Shown: one piece after another, positions 45,920 to 54,605 of the stretch
Layout: every line of letters begins with the position of its first letter
Position numbering within the stretch: position 1 is the first letter of the stretch
Assembly: GCF_017309185.1 (NCBI RefSeq)
Contig: NZ_JAEKJZ010000001.1
Span: 1-64,000 of the forward strand
Source: Roseibium aggregatum
Lineage (GTDB): Bacteria; Pseudomonadota; Alphaproteobacteria; Rhizobiales; Stappiaceae
Direction: 5' to 3'
Length of the DNA: 64,000 bases
Notes under the pieces: model-generated
What the model was told of the DNA's origin: nothing
Databases searched by the model: none
The model's input: only the letters and a program-made list of their open reading frames with translations
Translations under genes and position numbers: made by a program

Positions 45920-47452
45920 ATGGCCATTTCAACAAAGCTCGAGATGCGGCAAAGCCAGTCGCTGGTGATGACGCCGCAACTGATGCAGGCGATCAAGCTG
46001 TTGCAAATGTCCAATCTCGATCTTGTTTCTTATGTCGAAGCGGAACTGGAACGCAATCCTCTGCTGGAAAAAAGCGAGGGAGAGGGCACCTCGGAGCCGG
46101 TATCCGACCAGCCCTCCGACAGTTCGGACACCCCGGCGTCCGGCGGCGAAGAACCGGGGTCGGTCGATTGGATGCAGAACGACCTGGAAACCGGATCCGA
46201 GGCCATCGCCTCGCGCATGGACACCGATCTTGGCAATGTCTTTCCCGATGAGCCCGGTGTCCCGGCATCACCCGATCCGGCTCTTCTGAAGACCGGCGAC
46301 AGCTACAAGAACGCGACAAGCAGCAGCGCTTCCGAGGACTACAATCTCGAGGCCTTCGTTGCCGAGGAAACGTCACTGGTCGCCTCACTCGAGGAACAGA
46401 TGCATCTGACCTTGAGTTCGGAGGCAGACAAGCTGATCGCCGGACACCTGATCAATTCTCTCGACGAGAACGGATATCTTTATCTCGACCTGGATGAGGT
46501 GGCCGACCAACTCGGCGTCGATATCGCCCGGCTGGAGGCGGTGCTCGCCATCCTGCAGACCTTCGAACCCGCCGGCGTTTTCGCCCGCAATCTGGGGGAA
46601 TGCCTGAAGCTGCAGCTGATCGACAAGAACCGTTTCGACCCGGCCATGGAAGCGCTCATCGGCAACATCGAACTGCTGGCCAAGCGGGATTTTTCGGCGC
46701 TGAAAAAGGTATGCGGCGTCGACGAGGAGGATCTCGTCGAGATGATCGCCGAAATCCGGGCGCTCGATCCGAAACCCGGCAGCGTCTTCGGCTCGTCGCT
46801 GGTCCAGCCCGTGGTTCCGGATGTCTTCGTGCGCCCGGCCAACGACGGCACCTGGGCGGTGGAACTGAACTCCGACACCTTGCCCAAGGTGCTGGTCAAC
46901 CAGACCTACTACGCCAAGGTCATCAAGACCGCGCGTAACGAGACCGAGAAGGAATATCTGGTCGAGTCGCTGCAGACCGCCAACTGGCTTGCCAAGAGCC
47001 TGGATCAGCGGGCGAGAACGATCCTGAAGGTCTCGACTGAAATCGTGCGCCAGCAGGACGGTTTTCTGACATACGGCATCGAGCACTTGCGGCCGCTGAA
47101 CCTGAAAACCGTCGCCGAAGCGATCGGCATGCATGAATCGACCGTCAGCCGTGTCACGTCCAACAAGTTCATGTCGACGCCGCGCGGCATCTTCGAGCTC
47201 AAGTACTTTTTCTCCTCTGCCATTTCGGCAACCGTGGGCGGCGATGCCCATTCCGCGGAAGCGGTGCGGCACAAGATCAGGCAGATGATTGAGGCGGAGG
47301 ATCCAAAGGCGATCTTGTCGGATGACACGATTGTCAAGGTATTGAAGGACGATGGAATCGATATTGCCCGGCGCACCGTCGCGAAATATCGCGAGGCCAT
47401 GAAAATCGGCTCCTCGGTTCAGCGCCGGCGGGAAAAAAACGCGCGTCTTTAA
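45920..47452 (+). CDS. rpoN: RNA polymerase sigma-54 factor
   Basis: Directs RNA polymerase to -24/-12 promoters, needing an enhancer-binding activator. The 510-residue protein has the Gln-rich region I (MRQSQSLVMTPQLMQAIKLLQMSNLDL), an acidic region II, the core-binding region III, then the HTH and the RpoN box (ARRTVAKYREAMKI) near the C-terminus. It lies after lptB and before hpf and ptsN, the standard arrangement. Confidence 0.97.
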   Translation: MAISTKLEMRQSQSLVMTPQLMQAIKLLQMSNLDLVSYVEAELERNPLLEKSEGEGTSEPVSDQPSDSSDTPASGGEEPGSVDWMQNDLETGSEAIASRMDTDLGNVFPDEPGVPASPDPALLKTGDSYKNATSSSASEDYNLEAFVAEETSLVASLEEQMHLTLSSEADKLIAGHLINSLDENGYLYLDLDEVADQLGVDIARLEAVLAILQTFEPAGVFARNLGECLKLQLIDKNRFDPAMEALIGNIELLAKRDFSALKKVCGVDEEDLVEMIAEIRALDPKPGSVFGSSLVQPVVPDVFVRPANDGTWAVELNSDTLPKVLVNQTYYAKVIKTARNETEKEYLVESLQTANWLAKSLDQRARTILKVSTEIVRQQDGFLTYGIEHLRPLNLKTVAEAIGMHESTVSRVTSNKFMSTPRGIFELKYFFSSAISATVGGDAHSAEAVRHKIRQMIEAEDPKAILSDDTIVKVLKDDGIDIARRTVAKYREAMKIGSSVQRRREKNARL

Positions 47453-47493
47453 GCGGGTTACAGCCCGGGAACCGCAAAATATTTCCAACATGT

Positions 47494-47517
47494 CCACTGA
47501 AACAATACAGTGGTTTT
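47494..47517 (+). terminator. Weak intrinsic terminator after rpoN
   Basis: CCACTG-AAACAATA-CAGTGG forms a six-base-pair stem, followed by TTTT. It lies about 40 bases after the rpoN stop and ahead of a new promoter for hpf. Confidence 0.45.
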
Positions 47518-47559
47518 ACACAGGTCCGTCTCAAATCAGCTACGCTTAATCATAATCAA

Positions 47560-47588
47560 TTGACTCTTTGAGGTACCGCAATTATAGC
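47560..47588 (+). promoter_or_regulatory. Candidate promoter for hpf-ptsN
   Basis: TTGACT at 47560-47565 and TATAGC at 47583-47588, separated by 17 bases. It leaves a leader of about 130 bases ahead of hpf, with three hairpins in it. Confidence 0.45.
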
Positions 47589-47615
47589 ACCGCCCTCATG
47601 ACGTAATCAGGGGAT

Positions 47616-47689
47616 GGCGCTTGCGCGCCGACTGGTCCATTCTGTGGGCTTGAAACGTTTCGCGTTTCAGCACCGGCGGGTTGCCGGTG
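47616..47689 (+). promoter_or_regulatory. Structured leader of hpf: three hairpins
   Basis: GGCGC-TTGC-GCGCC (47616-47629), TGAAACG-TTTCG-CGTTTCA (47651-47669) and CACCGGC-GGGTT-GCCGGTG (47671-47689) are perfect stems in series. They end 34 bases before the start codon. The arrangement suggests RNA-level control of hpf, though no known riboswitch is recognised. Confidence 0.4.
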
Positions 47690-47722
47690 TACCATCGGTC
47701 AATAGAAAAAGAAGAGGTCCCC

Positions 47723-48310
47723 ATGGCTTTGCGGATTTCGGGTAAGAATGTCGATGTAGGCGACGCTCTGCGCGAACACATCACAGACCGAATCGAAGAT
47801 GCCCTGTCGAAGTATTTCACAGGCGGATTCACAGGCCACGTAACGCTCAGCAGGGAAGGCGCCGGCTTCAAGTCGGAATGCACCGTGCACCTGGACACCG
47901 GCATCATATTGCAGGTGTCCGCGCAGGATCAGGACCCGCGCAACAGTTTTGATTCGGCAGCCGACAAGATCGAGAAAAGGTTGCGGCGGTATAAGCGCAA
48001 GCTGAAGGACCACCACATCCACAACGCTCATGGCCGGGAGACCTTCGAGGCCGCGTCTTACGTGCTCGCCTCGCCCGAGGAAGACGAGGAAGTGCCGGCG
48101 GACTTCAATCCGCTCGTCATCGCCGAGACGTCCGCGAAAGTCAAAACGATGACAGTCGGAATGGCGGTCATGGAACTTGATCTGACCGAAGCGCCGGTCG
48201 TCATGTTCAAAAATGCGGCAAATGGCGGTGTCAACGTTGTTTACCGCCGGCCGGACGGCAATATAGGCTGGATCGATCCGGCTTTGGTGGCTGGCGCGGC
48301 CGCGGAATAA
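47723..48310 (+). CDS. hpf: Ribosome hibernation-promoting factor, long form
   Basis: Stops idle ribosomes and pairs them into 100S dimers. The 195-residue protein has the N-terminal HPF/RaiA domain (ALRISGKNVDVGDALREHITDRIEDALSKYF) and the C-terminal dimerisation domain (PLVIAETSAKVKTMTVGMAVMELDLTEAPVVMFKNAANGGVNVVYRRPDGNIGWIDP), as in long HPFs. ATG 47723 has AAGAGGT ahead. It lies between rpoN and ptsN. Confidence 0.96.
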   Translation: MALRISGKNVDVGDALREHITDRIEDALSKYFTGGFTGHVTLSREGAGFKSECTVHLDTGIILQVSAQDQDPRNSFDSAADKIEKRLRRYKRKLKDHHIHNAHGRETFEAASYVLASPEEDEEVPADFNPLVIAETSAKVKTMTVGMAVMELDLTEAPVVMFKNAANGGVNVVYRRPDGNIGWIDPALVAGAAAE

Positions 48311-48373
48311 AGATGCGAACGGAGCCGGCGTTTCCAACGGAGACGCCGTGCTTCGAAACTTGTAGGCTGACTG

Positions 48374-48841
48374 ATGGATCTTGAAGACCTTCTGACGAAA
48401 GACTCGATCATTGCCGGTTTGAAGGCCAAAAGCAAAAAGCAGGCTATTCAGGAACTGGCCGCCAAGGCGGCGGAAGTGACCGGGCTTTCGGAGCGCGAGA
48501 TTTTCGACACCCTGCTTCAGCGCGAAAGACTTGGTTCGACCGGCGTCGGTCACGGTATTGCCATTCCGCATGGCAAACTGACCCGTCTGGACCGTCTTGT
48601 AGGGCTGTTCGCCAAACTGGAAAAGCCGGTCGATTTCGATGCTCTTGACGACGAACCGGTCGATCTCGTGTTTCTTCTGCTCGCGCCGGAAGGGGCGGGA
48701 GCGGATCATTTGAAAGCCCTTGCCAGGATCGCGCGCCAGCTTCGCGATGCCGAGGTCACCAAGGGCATTCGCGGGGCGAGCGACGCGTCCGAGATGTTCG
48801 GTTACCTCATCCAGCCATTGGCATCGTCCAACGCGGCCTGA
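48374..48841 (+). CDS. ptsN: Nitrogen-regulatory PTS protein IIA(Ntr)
   Basis: The 155-residue phosphoacceptor of the regulatory PTS that links nitrogen state and potassium transport. His 66 in GIAIPHGKL is the phosphorylation site. LLAPEGAGADHLKALARIARQLRD is typical of the fold. It is preceded by hpf and rpoN, as is usual. Confidence 0.96.
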   Translation: MDLEDLLTKDSIIAGLKAKSKKQAIQELAAKAAEVTGLSEREIFDTLLQRERLGSTGVGHGIAIPHGKLTRLDRLVGLFAKLEKPVDFDALDDEPVDLVFLLLAPEGAGADHLKALARIARQLRDAEVTKGIRGASDASEMFGYLIQPLASSNAA

Positions 48842-48868
48842 GGCTGCCCTTCCTTCTTCCTTGAATTG

Positions 48869-48896
48869 AAAAAATTGAACCGGCCGAAGCCGGTTC
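48869..48896 (-). terminator. Intrinsic terminator after opgH
   Basis: GAACCGGC-CGAA-GCCGGTTC forms an eight-base-pair stem. On the minus strand it is followed by CAATTTTTT. It lies immediately downstream of the opgH stop codon, between two convergent genes. Confidence 0.7.
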
Positions 48897-48898
48897 TC

Positions 48899-50725
48899 TT
48901 ACGCCTCTGCGGTGGTGGCGTCGCCCTGGACCATGGCCTGTTGCGGCGTGGCCGCGACGTGGCCCTGGATCAACAGGGTCGGAAGGTGGAGATCCGCCAG
49001 TTCCGCCGGCGGAGCCGTTTCTTCCGGGATCCGCCACAGGGTCGACCGGATTGCGGCCGTACCGAGCGTCTTGGTCGAGGTCGAGACCGCGATCAGGGGA
49101 GCGAGGAGCGGACCGACGGCGACCGGAATGATCGGCCAGACCAGATCGAACGGCTGTCCGGTGACCCAGGCCAGAGCCGCGCTGCCGAACAGGGCCTGCG
49201 GCCAGAGTTTGCGGCCGGCGAGCGCCAGCGGCAGACGCTGAACGCCGCGCGCCTGCGCGCCCCAGCCGATGGTCTTGCCGAACATCAGCCCGCCCATGAA
49301 CAGGCTGTGCGCCACGGCCATGATCGGCGCGAGCATCGAGGAATAAAGGATCTCCGCCCCGACGCTGAGAAGCACGCGGACCGGCCCGCCAAAGGCTTTT
49401 CTCATGTCCCTGCGCGCCAGCACATCGGCAACCGTCGCCAGCTTCGGTGCGAAAACCATGGTCAGGACCGTGAAGAACAGCACCGACCCCGTATCGGCGC
49501 GATAGGGCGCATAGTCCGTCGTCATGCCGAGAACGGCGGCGGCGGTCATGAAACCGATCCAGGCGGGCGAACCCAAAAACATCAGCATGGCCAGGAAGAG
49601 CTGCGCGCGGCTGACCAGCTTGAGACCCGGAAGGCTCAGGAGCCGGCGGTATTGAAGGTTGCCCTGGCACCAGCGCAGGTCCCGGCGGATGAATTCCAGG
49701 AGATGCGGCGGATTGACCTCGTAGCTGCCCGTTTCCATGGGCAGGACCCGGACCTCGTATCCGGCCCGGCGCATGAGGACGGCTTCCACCTGGTCGTGGG
49801 ACAGGATGGTGCCGGCGAGCGGCCCCTTGCCTGGCAGGACAGGCAGCTTGCAGTGCTCTTTGAAAGGCTTGAGGCGCAGGAGCGCGTTGTGACCCCAGTA
49901 CGGGCCGCAATCGCCCTGCCACCATGCGCTGCCGATGGTGTAGGAGCGCATGCCGAGCCGCATGCCGAACTGGAAGATCCGGGCGAACGCGCTGTCCGTT
50001 GGCAGGCCGACCACAAGGCTCTGCAGGATACCCAGTTGCGGGTTGGCTTCCATGCGCCGGACAAGACCGCTGATCGCCTCGGCAGACATGTAGCTGTCGG
50101 CGTCGAGCACCAGCGCGAAGTCATGGTCGTTGCCCCAGCGCTCGCAGAAGTCCTCGATGTTGCCGGCCTTGTAGCCGGTGTTTTCCGTCCGGCGCCGGTA
50201 GGTCACATCCATCTGACCCTGGAACCGTTCGCGCAGACGCGCGATCATCTGCTGCTCCTGCAGGGCGATATCGCTCATCGAGGTGTCGCTGAGCACGTAA
50301 AGGGAGAAGTGCTCCGCCTGCCCGGCGCGGACCAGGCCGGAAACCATGGCGCTCAGGGTTGTCTCAAGGCTTTCGGTGTCCTCGTCCCGCACACAGGACA
50401 AAAGAGCGGTTGAACAGGTGAGAGGCTGCTCCGGATTGCCCTGGTCTATCGGGCAAACGGCGGCGATAGGGTCTTTCGACAGGCGCATCACCAGGAGACC
50501 GATCACCGCGTTCCAGAAGCCGATGATCGTCCAGGGCAGGGTCACCATGAAGCACAGCAGGATAAACAGGTCGAGCGGGGTCAGCCCGCCTGGCGACAGC
50601 GTGACCGCCATGAGCGCCGACAGGCCGACAAAGCTCAGGACCAGAAGGGCTGAAAACAGCACACGGCGCGGCGTCATGCCGGGTGCCGGTTGACCGGAAT
50701 ACGTTGCTTTAATGGCTTGAAACAT
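48899..50725 (-). CDS. opgH: Glucan biosynthesis glucosyltransferase OpgH
   Basis: An inner-membrane GT2 enzyme that polymerises glucose for osmoregulated periplasmic glucans (also mdoH). The 608-residue protein has two N-terminal hydrophobic segments. A cytosolic GT2 domain follows (YRRRTENTGYKAGNIEDF, LVLDADSYM with its DxD, and RRDLRWCQGNLQY with the QxxRW-like part). Four or more membrane segments are at the C-terminus. ATG 50725 (MFQAIKATYSG) is used. No opgG/opgD gene is adjacent. Confidence 0.93.
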   Translation of the reverse strand: MFQAIKATYSGQPAPGMTPRRVLFSALLVLSFVGLSALMAVTLSPGGLTPLDLFILLCFMVTLPWTIIGFWNAVIGLLVMRLSKDPIAAVCPIDQGNPEQPLTCSTALLSCVRDEDTESLETTLSAMVSGLVRAGQAEHFSLYVLSDTSMSDIALQEQQMIARLRERFQGQMDVTYRRRTENTGYKAGNIEDFCERWGNDHDFALVLDADSYMSAEAISGLVRRMEANPQLGILQSLVVGLPTDSAFARIFQFGMRLGMRSYTIGSAWWQGDCGPYWGHNALLRLKPFKEHCKLPVLPGKGPLAGTILSHDQVEAVLMRRAGYEVRVLPMETGSYEVNPPHLLEFIRRDLRWCQGNLQYRRLLSLPGLKLVSRAQLFLAMLMFLGSPAWIGFMTAAAVLGMTTDYAPYRADTGSVLFFTVLTMVFAPKLATVADVLARRDMRKAFGGPVRVLLSVGAEILYSSMLAPIMAVAHSLFMGGLMFGKTIGWGAQARGVQRLPLALAGRKLWPQALFGSAALAWVTGQPFDLVWPIIPVAVGPLLAPLIAVSTSTKTLGTAAIRSTLWRIPEETAPPAELADLHLPTLLIQGHVAATPQQAMVQGDATTAEA

Positions 50726-50835
50726 TTTTTGGTCTTCCAATCTGGGCAATCGTCGCGATAGTGCGCATGTCAAAATGTCCTAATGGTGACGGGAGCATGC
50801 TGCGTGCTTAGGAAAGATACGCGAAGGCGGGAAAG

Positions 50836-51849
50836 ATGACGGTGACGGCCGGCACAGGCAGAACCCGGTCGCTCTGGTACACCGGCGACTTGAGCTGCGC
50901 AATCCAGACGACCGAGTTTGCGCGCCCGCAAACCGGTGAGGTCATGGTTCAAACGCTTTTCAGCGGCATCAGCCGGGGAACCGAGGGACTTGTGTTCCGC
51001 GGTGAGGTTCCGGAATGTGAGTGGCAGCGCATGCGCGCGCCGTTTCAGTCGGGCGACTTTCCCTTCCCGGTCAAATACGGTTACGCCAATGTCGGAAAGG
51101 TCGTCGAAGGGGACGCCGCTCTGATGGGACAAACCGTGTTCTCGCTGTATCCGCATCAAGGTGTCTTCACCCTCCCTTCCGGTTCTTGTGTTCCGGTCCC
51201 CGCAGACGTTCTCCCCGAACGGGCCGTGCTGACGGCCAACATGGAAACGGCGCTCAATGCAATATGGGACGGAAAACCATCACCTGGGGATCACATCTGC
51301 GTGGTGGGAGGCGGCGTTGTCGGCCTCCTGACGGCTTACGTCGCAAATGGGCTGCCTGGATCAACCGTCACCGTCGTGGACACGAATGCCGCCCGGGCAC
51401 CGGTCGCCCGGGCGCTCGGGCTTGGGTTCAGTCTTCCCGAAGACGCGCCAGGGGACCAGGATCTGGTCTTTCATACCAGCGCGACGCCAGGCGGTCTCGG
51501 CACTGCTCTGACCTGCGCGGGCGACGGCGCAGCCATCGTGGAAATGAGCTGGTATGGGGCGCGGGAGGTGCCGGTTCCCCTTGGCCAGGATTTCCATTCC
51601 CGGCGGTTGAAACTCATATCCAGCCAGGTCGGCACGATCCCTGCGGAGCGTCAGGCACGCTGGACCTACCGCCGCCGAATGGAGACCGCGCTGTCCCTGT
51701 TGAGCGACCCGGTGCTGGACCGGCTGATCAGCCATCGCATTCCGTTCGACAGCTTGCCCGAGCAACTTCCCGATATTTTGAACAAGGCGTCAGATGTTCT
51801 GGCCGCCCTTGTCGTCTATGACGGCGAAAGCAAGCCAACCACCCCGTAG
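50836..51849 (+). CDS. Zinc-type medium-chain dehydrogenase-like oxidoreductase
   Basis: A 337-residue MDR-superfamily protein. The N-terminal GroES-like part has TLFSGISRGTEGLVFRGEVP, which lacks the usual zinc Cys cluster. The Rossmann part has VVGGGVVGLLTAYVANGLPG. The substrate is unknown. The gene begins a four-gene run on the plus strand, divergent from opgH by 110 bases. In other alphaproteobacteria such proteins lie beside a PTPS-family gene, which is also the case here. Confidence 0.82.
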   Translation: MTVTAGTGRTRSLWYTGDLSCAIQTTEFARPQTGEVMVQTLFSGISRGTEGLVFRGEVPECEWQRMRAPFQSGDFPFPVKYGYANVGKVVEGDAALMGQTVFSLYPHQGVFTLPSGSCVPVPADVLPERAVLTANMETALNAIWDGKPSPGDHICVVGGGVVGLLTAYVANGLPGSTVTVVDTNAARAPVARALGLGFSLPEDAPGDQDLVFHTSATPGGLGTALTCAGDGAAIVEMSWYGAREVPVPLGQDFHSRRLKLISSQVGTIPAERQARWTYRRRMETALSLLSDPVLDRLISHRIPFDSLPEQLPDILNKASDVLAALVVYDGESKPTTP

Positions 51850-51880
51850 TCTTTCAAAGAGCCATTTCAGGAACACGAGA

Positions 51881-52279
51881 ATGTTTGCAGTTGAAGTCCG
51901 CGACCACGTCATGATTGCCCACTCCTTCAAAGGCGAGCTGTTCGGGCCTGCCCAGGCCCTGCACGGCGCCACCTTCGTCATCGACGCGGCCTTTCTCGCC
52001 GAAAGCCTCGACGCAAATGGCGTGGTCATCGACATCGGCCGTGCTCACGAAGCCCTGAAGGAAGTGCTGCAGCCGCTGAATTACAAGAACCTGGACGACG
52101 TGCCGGAATTCGCGGGCGTCAACACGACGACGGAATTCCTGACCCGGCATATCCACGACCATCTGGCAAAGGCGGCGCGGGAGGACCGGCTGGGGCGTCC
52201 GGGAGCGGAACTGAGCGCTATCCGGGTGACCATCTCGGAATCCCATGTCGCTCGGGCCTGGTACGAGGCCGGGATCTGA
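51881..52279 (+). CDS. PTPS/QueD-fold protein with missing catalytic residues
   Basis: A 132-residue T-fold protein like 6-pyruvoyl/6-carboxy-tetrahydropterin synthase. His 14 and His 28 fit two zinc ligands, but the third of the HGH motif is Ala 30 (LHGATF). No Cys lies between the His residues, where the catalytic Cys should be. The LDHxxLN motif reads LNYKNLDD, so the catalytic His is a Tyr. NTTTEFLTRHI and ISESHVARAWY still match the family. It probably does a different reaction on a pterin-like ligand (inference). It lies 31 bases after the MDR gene. Confidence 0.85.
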   Translation: MFAVEVRDHVMIAHSFKGELFGPAQALHGATFVIDAAFLAESLDANGVVIDIGRAHEALKEVLQPLNYKNLDDVPEFAGVNTTTEFLTRHIHDHLAKAAREDRLGRPGAELSAIRVTISESHVARAWYEAGI

Positions 52280-52287
52280 AAAGACCG

Positions 52288-53340
52288 ATGAACACGGTGT
52301 GTTTCGCCTATCCGGGCGACCTGGAGACGCCGACAGGCGGTTACGGCTACGACCGGCGCATCATCGCCGGACTGCGCGACCTTGGCTGGCAAGTCGAGCT
52401 TCTGCCTCTGGGCGAGGGGTTTCCGTTTCCGACGGAGGAAACCCTGGCGTCCGCGCAGCGGAAACTGGCAGGTCTTGCCGCCGGCAGCCTGGTGGTTGTC
52501 GACGGGCTCGCCTTCGGCGTCATGGACGACGCGGCGCGTGCGCTGGCCGGCCGGCTGAGCCTCGTCGCTCTGGTGCATCACCCGCTCTGCCTGGAAAACG
52601 GGCTGAGCGCGGACAAGGCGCCGGCGCTCCGGGCCAGCGAGAGTGAGGTACTGGCGCACGCCCGCCATGTGATCGTCACCAGCCCGGCCACGGCGCGCCA
52701 GGTCACGGAGCTCTTCGGTGCTCCGGCAACGAAGATCAGCGTGGTTCCACCGGGAACCGAGAAGCCCGTAGCTGGCCCAAAAGCGCCATCTGATTCCTTG
52801 CGTTTGTTGTCGGTCGGCACGGTGGTCCCGCGCAAGGGCTACGACCTGCTCCTGGAGGCGCTAGCCCCTTTGGCCGGTGTTAACTGGCATCTCGATATCG
52901 TCGGTGGTCTTGACGCGGATCCGGCCTGCTACCGGGCGCTTCAGGCGCAGGCTGCGGAAGCGGGGCTGACCGCCCGGATCACCTGTCACGGAGCGGTGCC
53001 GCCGCAGGCGCTGTCCGGGTTTTATGCCGCAGCCGACATCTTCGTGCTGGCAAGCCGCTACGAAGGCTACGGCATGGCCTATACCGAGGCTCTCGCCCAT
53101 GGCCTGCCTGTGATCGGCAGCGGCGGTGGCGCGGTGCGCGAGACGCTGCCTGAAAATGCGGCGGTTTACTGTCCGGCGGAGGATGTCGCGTGCTTGCGCG
53201 AGGCGCTGTCAACCCTGATCGAAGACCGGGCAGAACGTTCCGCGCTGGCGGCTGCGGCTCGCAAGGCGGCAGCGGCGTTGCCGGAGTGGCGGGAGGCCGC
53301 TGGCCAATTCGCCGAAATCTTGAAGGAACTGCAATCATGA
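52288..53340 (+). CDS. Glycosyltransferase family 4
   Basis: A 350-residue GT-B enzyme. The C-terminal half carries the conserved SVGTVVPRKGYDLLLEAL and the EX7E motif (SRYEGYGMAYTEAL), placing it in the GT4 group. The N-terminal acceptor domain (GYGYDRRIIAGLRDLGW) is less conserved. It follows the PTPS-fold gene by eight bases and overlaps the methyltransferase in ATGA, so all four genes are probably co-transcribed. Confidence 0.9.
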   Translation: MNTVCFAYPGDLETPTGGYGYDRRIIAGLRDLGWQVELLPLGEGFPFPTEETLASAQRKLAGLAAGSLVVVDGLAFGVMDDAARALAGRLSLVALVHHPLCLENGLSADKAPALRASESEVLAHARHVIVTSPATARQVTELFGAPATKISVVPPGTEKPVAGPKAPSDSLRLLSVGTVVPRKGYDLLLEALAPLAGVNWHLDIVGGLDADPACYRALQAQAAEAGLTARITCHGAVPPQALSGFYAAADIFVLASRYEGYGMAYTEALAHGLPVIGSGGGAVRETLPENAAVYCPAEDVACLREALSTLIEDRAERSALAAAARKAAAALPEWREAAGQFAEILKELQS

Positions 53341-54140
53341 GCGGGTTTTCGTCCCATTGGCTGACCCTGCGTGAACCGCTCGACCTGGCGGCCAGAAATC
53401 CGGATGTCGAAAAGGCGTTTTGGGAGGGGCTGCCGTCCGGCCCAGTCCGGCTGCTCGATCTCGCCAGCGGTGCCGGTTCGACGGTTGCGGCGCTGGGCAA
53501 GCGGGCCGACCGCCCGGTCGACTGGCTGCTGACCGATCACGATCCGCTCCTGCTGGATGCCGCTCGGCGCCGCTGGGGCGATGCGGTTTCTCTCCGGCAG
53601 TCCAACCTGGCAAACGGGCTCACAAATCTGCCGTTCGAAGAGGTGGATGCAATCACGACATCGGCGTTTCTGGATCTCGTCTCCGAACGCTTTCTGGAAG
53701 AGCTTGTGACGCGGATCGTCCGGGCGAAAAAGCCTTTTCTGGCAAGCCTCACCTATGACGGCCGCACCGAATTCGCCCCGCCGCATCCGTTCGACGACAC
53801 GCTGTCTCTAGCCTTGAACGCGCATCAGCGCACCGACAAGGGGTTCGGTCCGGCCCTTGGACCGGACGCGGCACCCCGTGCGGTGGCGCTTTTTGAAGCC
53901 GAAGGTTACCATGTCGTGCAGGGCGCGTCCGATTGGCGGGCCGGCCCGTCGTCTCAAGAGTTTCAGACGGAGTTTCTGCAGGGCTGGGCCAATGTCGGCC
54001 GGGAAGTCGGCCTGGAAAAAGACGCCCTGGAAGACTGGTGGCGCGACCGGCGGGAGAAGATCGGGGATCGACGCCTCGACATTACGGTCGGACACATCGA
54101 TTTCGCGGCCTTGCCGCAACACGGAAATGAGCGCGCTTGA
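53337..54140 (+). CDS. Class I SAM-dependent methyltransferase
   Basis: A 267-residue protein with the S-adenosylmethionine motif LLDLASGAGSTVAALGK (motif I), then WLLTDHDPLLLDAARRR (motif II). It is not similar to a recognised named enzyme. ATG 53337 overlaps the preceding stop. It closes the four-gene unit. Confidence 0.85.
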   Translation: MSGFSSHWLTLREPLDLAARNPDVEKAFWEGLPSGPVRLLDLASGAGSTVAALGKRADRPVDWLLTDHDPLLLDAARRRWGDAVSLRQSNLANGLTNLPFEEVDAITTSAFLDLVSERFLEELVTRIVRAKKPFLASLTYDGRTEFAPPHPFDDTLSLALNAHQRTDKGFGPALGPDAAPRAVALFEAEGYHVVQGASDWRAGPSSQEFQTEFLQGWANVGREVGLEKDALEDWWRDRREKIGDRRLDITVGHIDFAALPQHGNERA

Positions 54141-54353
54141 GAGCGCAGGCAGTCTGGCCACGGTCGTGTCGAATTCGCGCGTATTCTTGTGCGAAAGATC
54201 TGAAGTACGTAGCTAATTTTCGAAAATCGAAGGTCCGTGTTTCGTAATTTTTTACCATATGCCTTAAGTACAACTTATTCTTTTTCGCACTATATGACCA
54301 GCAACTACAATCGAGGTGGTTTGGGCAACGTTTCTACGTAGACGAGGATGGCA

Positions 54354-54602
54354 ATGAAAGAAACAATTCGGAACCTTCTGGCGAAGCATGGCAATCTGCC
54401 TGTTGCGGTCGAGACTGTCGCGGACGGTGCGGATCTTTACGATGCAGGCCTATCCTCTTTCGCGTCTGTTCAGGTAATGCTGGCTCTGGAAGAGGAGTTC
54501 GACATCGAGTTCCCCGAACACCTGCTGAACCGCAAGTCCTTTTCTTCGGTCGACGCCATCGACGCTGCTCTGACGGAAATTCTCAAAGACCAGGCGGCCT
54601 GA
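54354..54602 (+). CDS. Acyl carrier protein, atypical
   Basis: An 82-residue carrier protein of the four-helix fold. The phosphopantetheine site is probably Ser 35 in DAGLSSFASVQVML, where standard fatty-acid ACPs have GxDSL. LALEEEFDIEFPE is the conserved second helix. ATG 54354 has GAGG six bases ahead and is preferred to ATG 54348. Such GLSSF-type carriers are often used in specialised pathways and are loaded by dedicated ligases. It is translated next to an acyl-CoA dehydrogenase. Confidence 0.88.
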   Translation: MKETIRNLLAKHGNLPVAVETVADGADLYDAGLSSFASVQVMLALEEEFDIEFPEHLLNRKSFSSVDAIDAALTEILKDQAA

Positions 54603-54605
54603 TCC

